A model generated the notes under the pieces. That model ran no database searches. It was not told the DNA's origin and worked only from the letters and a program-made list of their open reading frames with translations. From the NCBI RefSeq assembly GCF_041583835.1, contig NZ_JBFHFC010000027.1, positions 1 through 31,443 on the forward strand: a DNA stretch of 31,443 bases. Direction: 5' to 3'. Within the stretch, counting starts at the first letter, position 1; each line of letters opens with the position of its first letter. Made by a program: the position numbers and the translations under genes. Source of the DNA: Thiomicrorhabdus sp041583835 (GTDB lineage: Bacteria > Pseudomonadota > Gammaproteobacteria > Thiomicrospirales > Thiomicrospiraceae). Below, piece by piece: positions 30,907 to 31,443 of this stretch.

Positions 30907-31443
30907 TTAAAGACTGCGTGCCCGAACGTAAGCTTGCTCGGAGGCTTGCGTCCACTTGCTGACCTGATCACGGAACGCTTTCTGAGAAGCCCACACGCGC
31001 TTCGACAAATCGTCTTTCTGCGATTCTTCATCCACCACTTGCTCGGACAAGGTCTTCAACTCTTTCAAAACGTCGTCCGGGAACTCTTTCAGTTGAACGC
31101 CGTGTTCGTTGATCAGCGTCTGCAAGGCTTGCTGGTTACGCGCGGTGTATTCCGACAACATTTCCAGATTGGCGACCTTCATGGCGTTGCGTACGATGCT
31201 TTGCAAGTCGGCAGGCAATTCGTTGAACGCCTTTTCGTTGATCATACATTCCATCGTCGTCCCCGGTTCGTGCCAGCCCGGAGTATAGTAAAACTTGGCG
31301 ACTTTATAGAAACCGAACGCCAAATCGTTGTATGGTCCAACCCATTCGGTCGCATCCAAAGCACCGGACTGCATCGACGGGAACAACTCGCCGCCCGGCA
31401 AGGTCACCGGCACACCACCGGCACGCTTCAACACTTCACCCCC
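30907..31443 (-). CDS. TRAP transporter substrate-binding protein (DctP family), C-terminal part
   Basis: This is a periplasmic binding protein that feeds a TRAP carboxylate transporter. Only the last 178 codons lie in the window; the frame is open to the edge, so the true start, signal peptide and N-terminal lobe are outside. The segment GGELFPSMQSGALDATEWVGPYND and FGFYKVAKFYYTPGWHEPG (split here, near the middle of the fragment) closely follows the DctP subgroup that includes TakP, which binds 2-keto acids or lactate with a cation; the exact ligand is inference. The C-terminus is long and helical. A strong terminator follows, so the membrane subunits, if linked, must be upstream, off the right edge. 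Confidence 0.88.
   Translation of the reverse strand, partial: GGEVLKRAGGVPVTLPGGELFPSMQSGALDATEWVGPYNDLAFGFYKVAKFYYTPGWHEPGTTMECMINEKAFNELPADLQSIVRNAMKVANLEMLSEYTARNQQALQTLINEHGVQLKEFPDDVLKELKTLSEQVVDEESQKDDLSKRVWASQKAFRDQVSKWTQASEQAYVRARSL

Overview
This window reads as ordinary, gene-dense chromosome of a motile, moderate-GC gammaproteobacterium. The evidence is the rhodanese(yibN)-grxC-secB-gpsA operon facing gpmI, as in E. coli, together with gltBD, secB, an E. coli-like ldhA and a cls/EEP pair. The protein sequences suggest a marine sulfur oxidiser of the Thiomicrospira / Hydrogenovibrio / Thiomicrorhabdus group, but that is inference from family resemblance only. I found no IS element, prophage, CRISPR array, tRNA or rRNA gene inside the window. 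The left edge does look like the promoter of an rRNA operon that runs off the window.

Layout, left to right. 1-282: no gene; an rRNA-type promoter pointing left, an upstream DnaA-box-like site and the tyrS terminator. 283-2454 (minus): dihydroorotate dehydrogenase, then tyrS. 2469-2933 (plus): trmL, divergent from pyrD with only 14 bp between start codons. 3022-5313 (minus): rhodanese, grxC, secB, gpsA in one operon. 5397-6983 (plus): gpmI. 7191-9369 (plus): cardiolipin synthase and an EEP-family phosphodiesterase. 9555-15478 (plus): gltB-gltD for glutamate synthesis, with a clear promoter and terminator. 15616-17661 (minus): membrane chemoreceptor with a chain of HAMP-like repeats. 17928-20083 (plus): small GlsB/YeaQ-type membrane protein, PiT phosphate transporter and its DUF47 partner. 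20174-22498 (plus): SDR oxidoreductase, an AT-rich orphan membrane protein, a nitroreductase and a second small membrane protein. 22617-24917 (plus): malic enzyme and a ChaN-like lipoprotein. 25068-26783 (plus): soluble double-PAS chemoreceptor of BdlA type. 27008-28599 (plus): motA-motB stator pair. 28625-30683 (minus): S49 peptidase with a lipoprotein signal, preceded by D-lactate dehydrogenase. 30907-31443 (minus): C-terminal part of a TRAP-transporter binding protein, cut by the window end.

How the genes fit together: central carbon and nitrogen metabolism (gpmI, malic enzyme, gltBD, ldhA, a TRAP carboxylate-type receptor) is interleaved with envelope functions (cls, gpsA, secB, sppA, chaN) and with motility and sensing (two chemoreceptors, motAB). 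The most unusual signal is at the rhodanese-grxC junction. The rhodanese gene ends in an in-frame A_AAA_AAG slippery heptamer directly before its stop codon, and the -1 frame stays open across the 41-nt spacer exactly into the grxC frame. A -1 frameshift would therefore make a membrane-anchored rhodanese-glutaredoxin fusion. Other points worth a look are the phased T-tracts behind the rRNA-type promoter, a 20-base promoter element shared by pit and the SDR gene, the AT-rich inserted gene, and the lipoprotein form of SppA.
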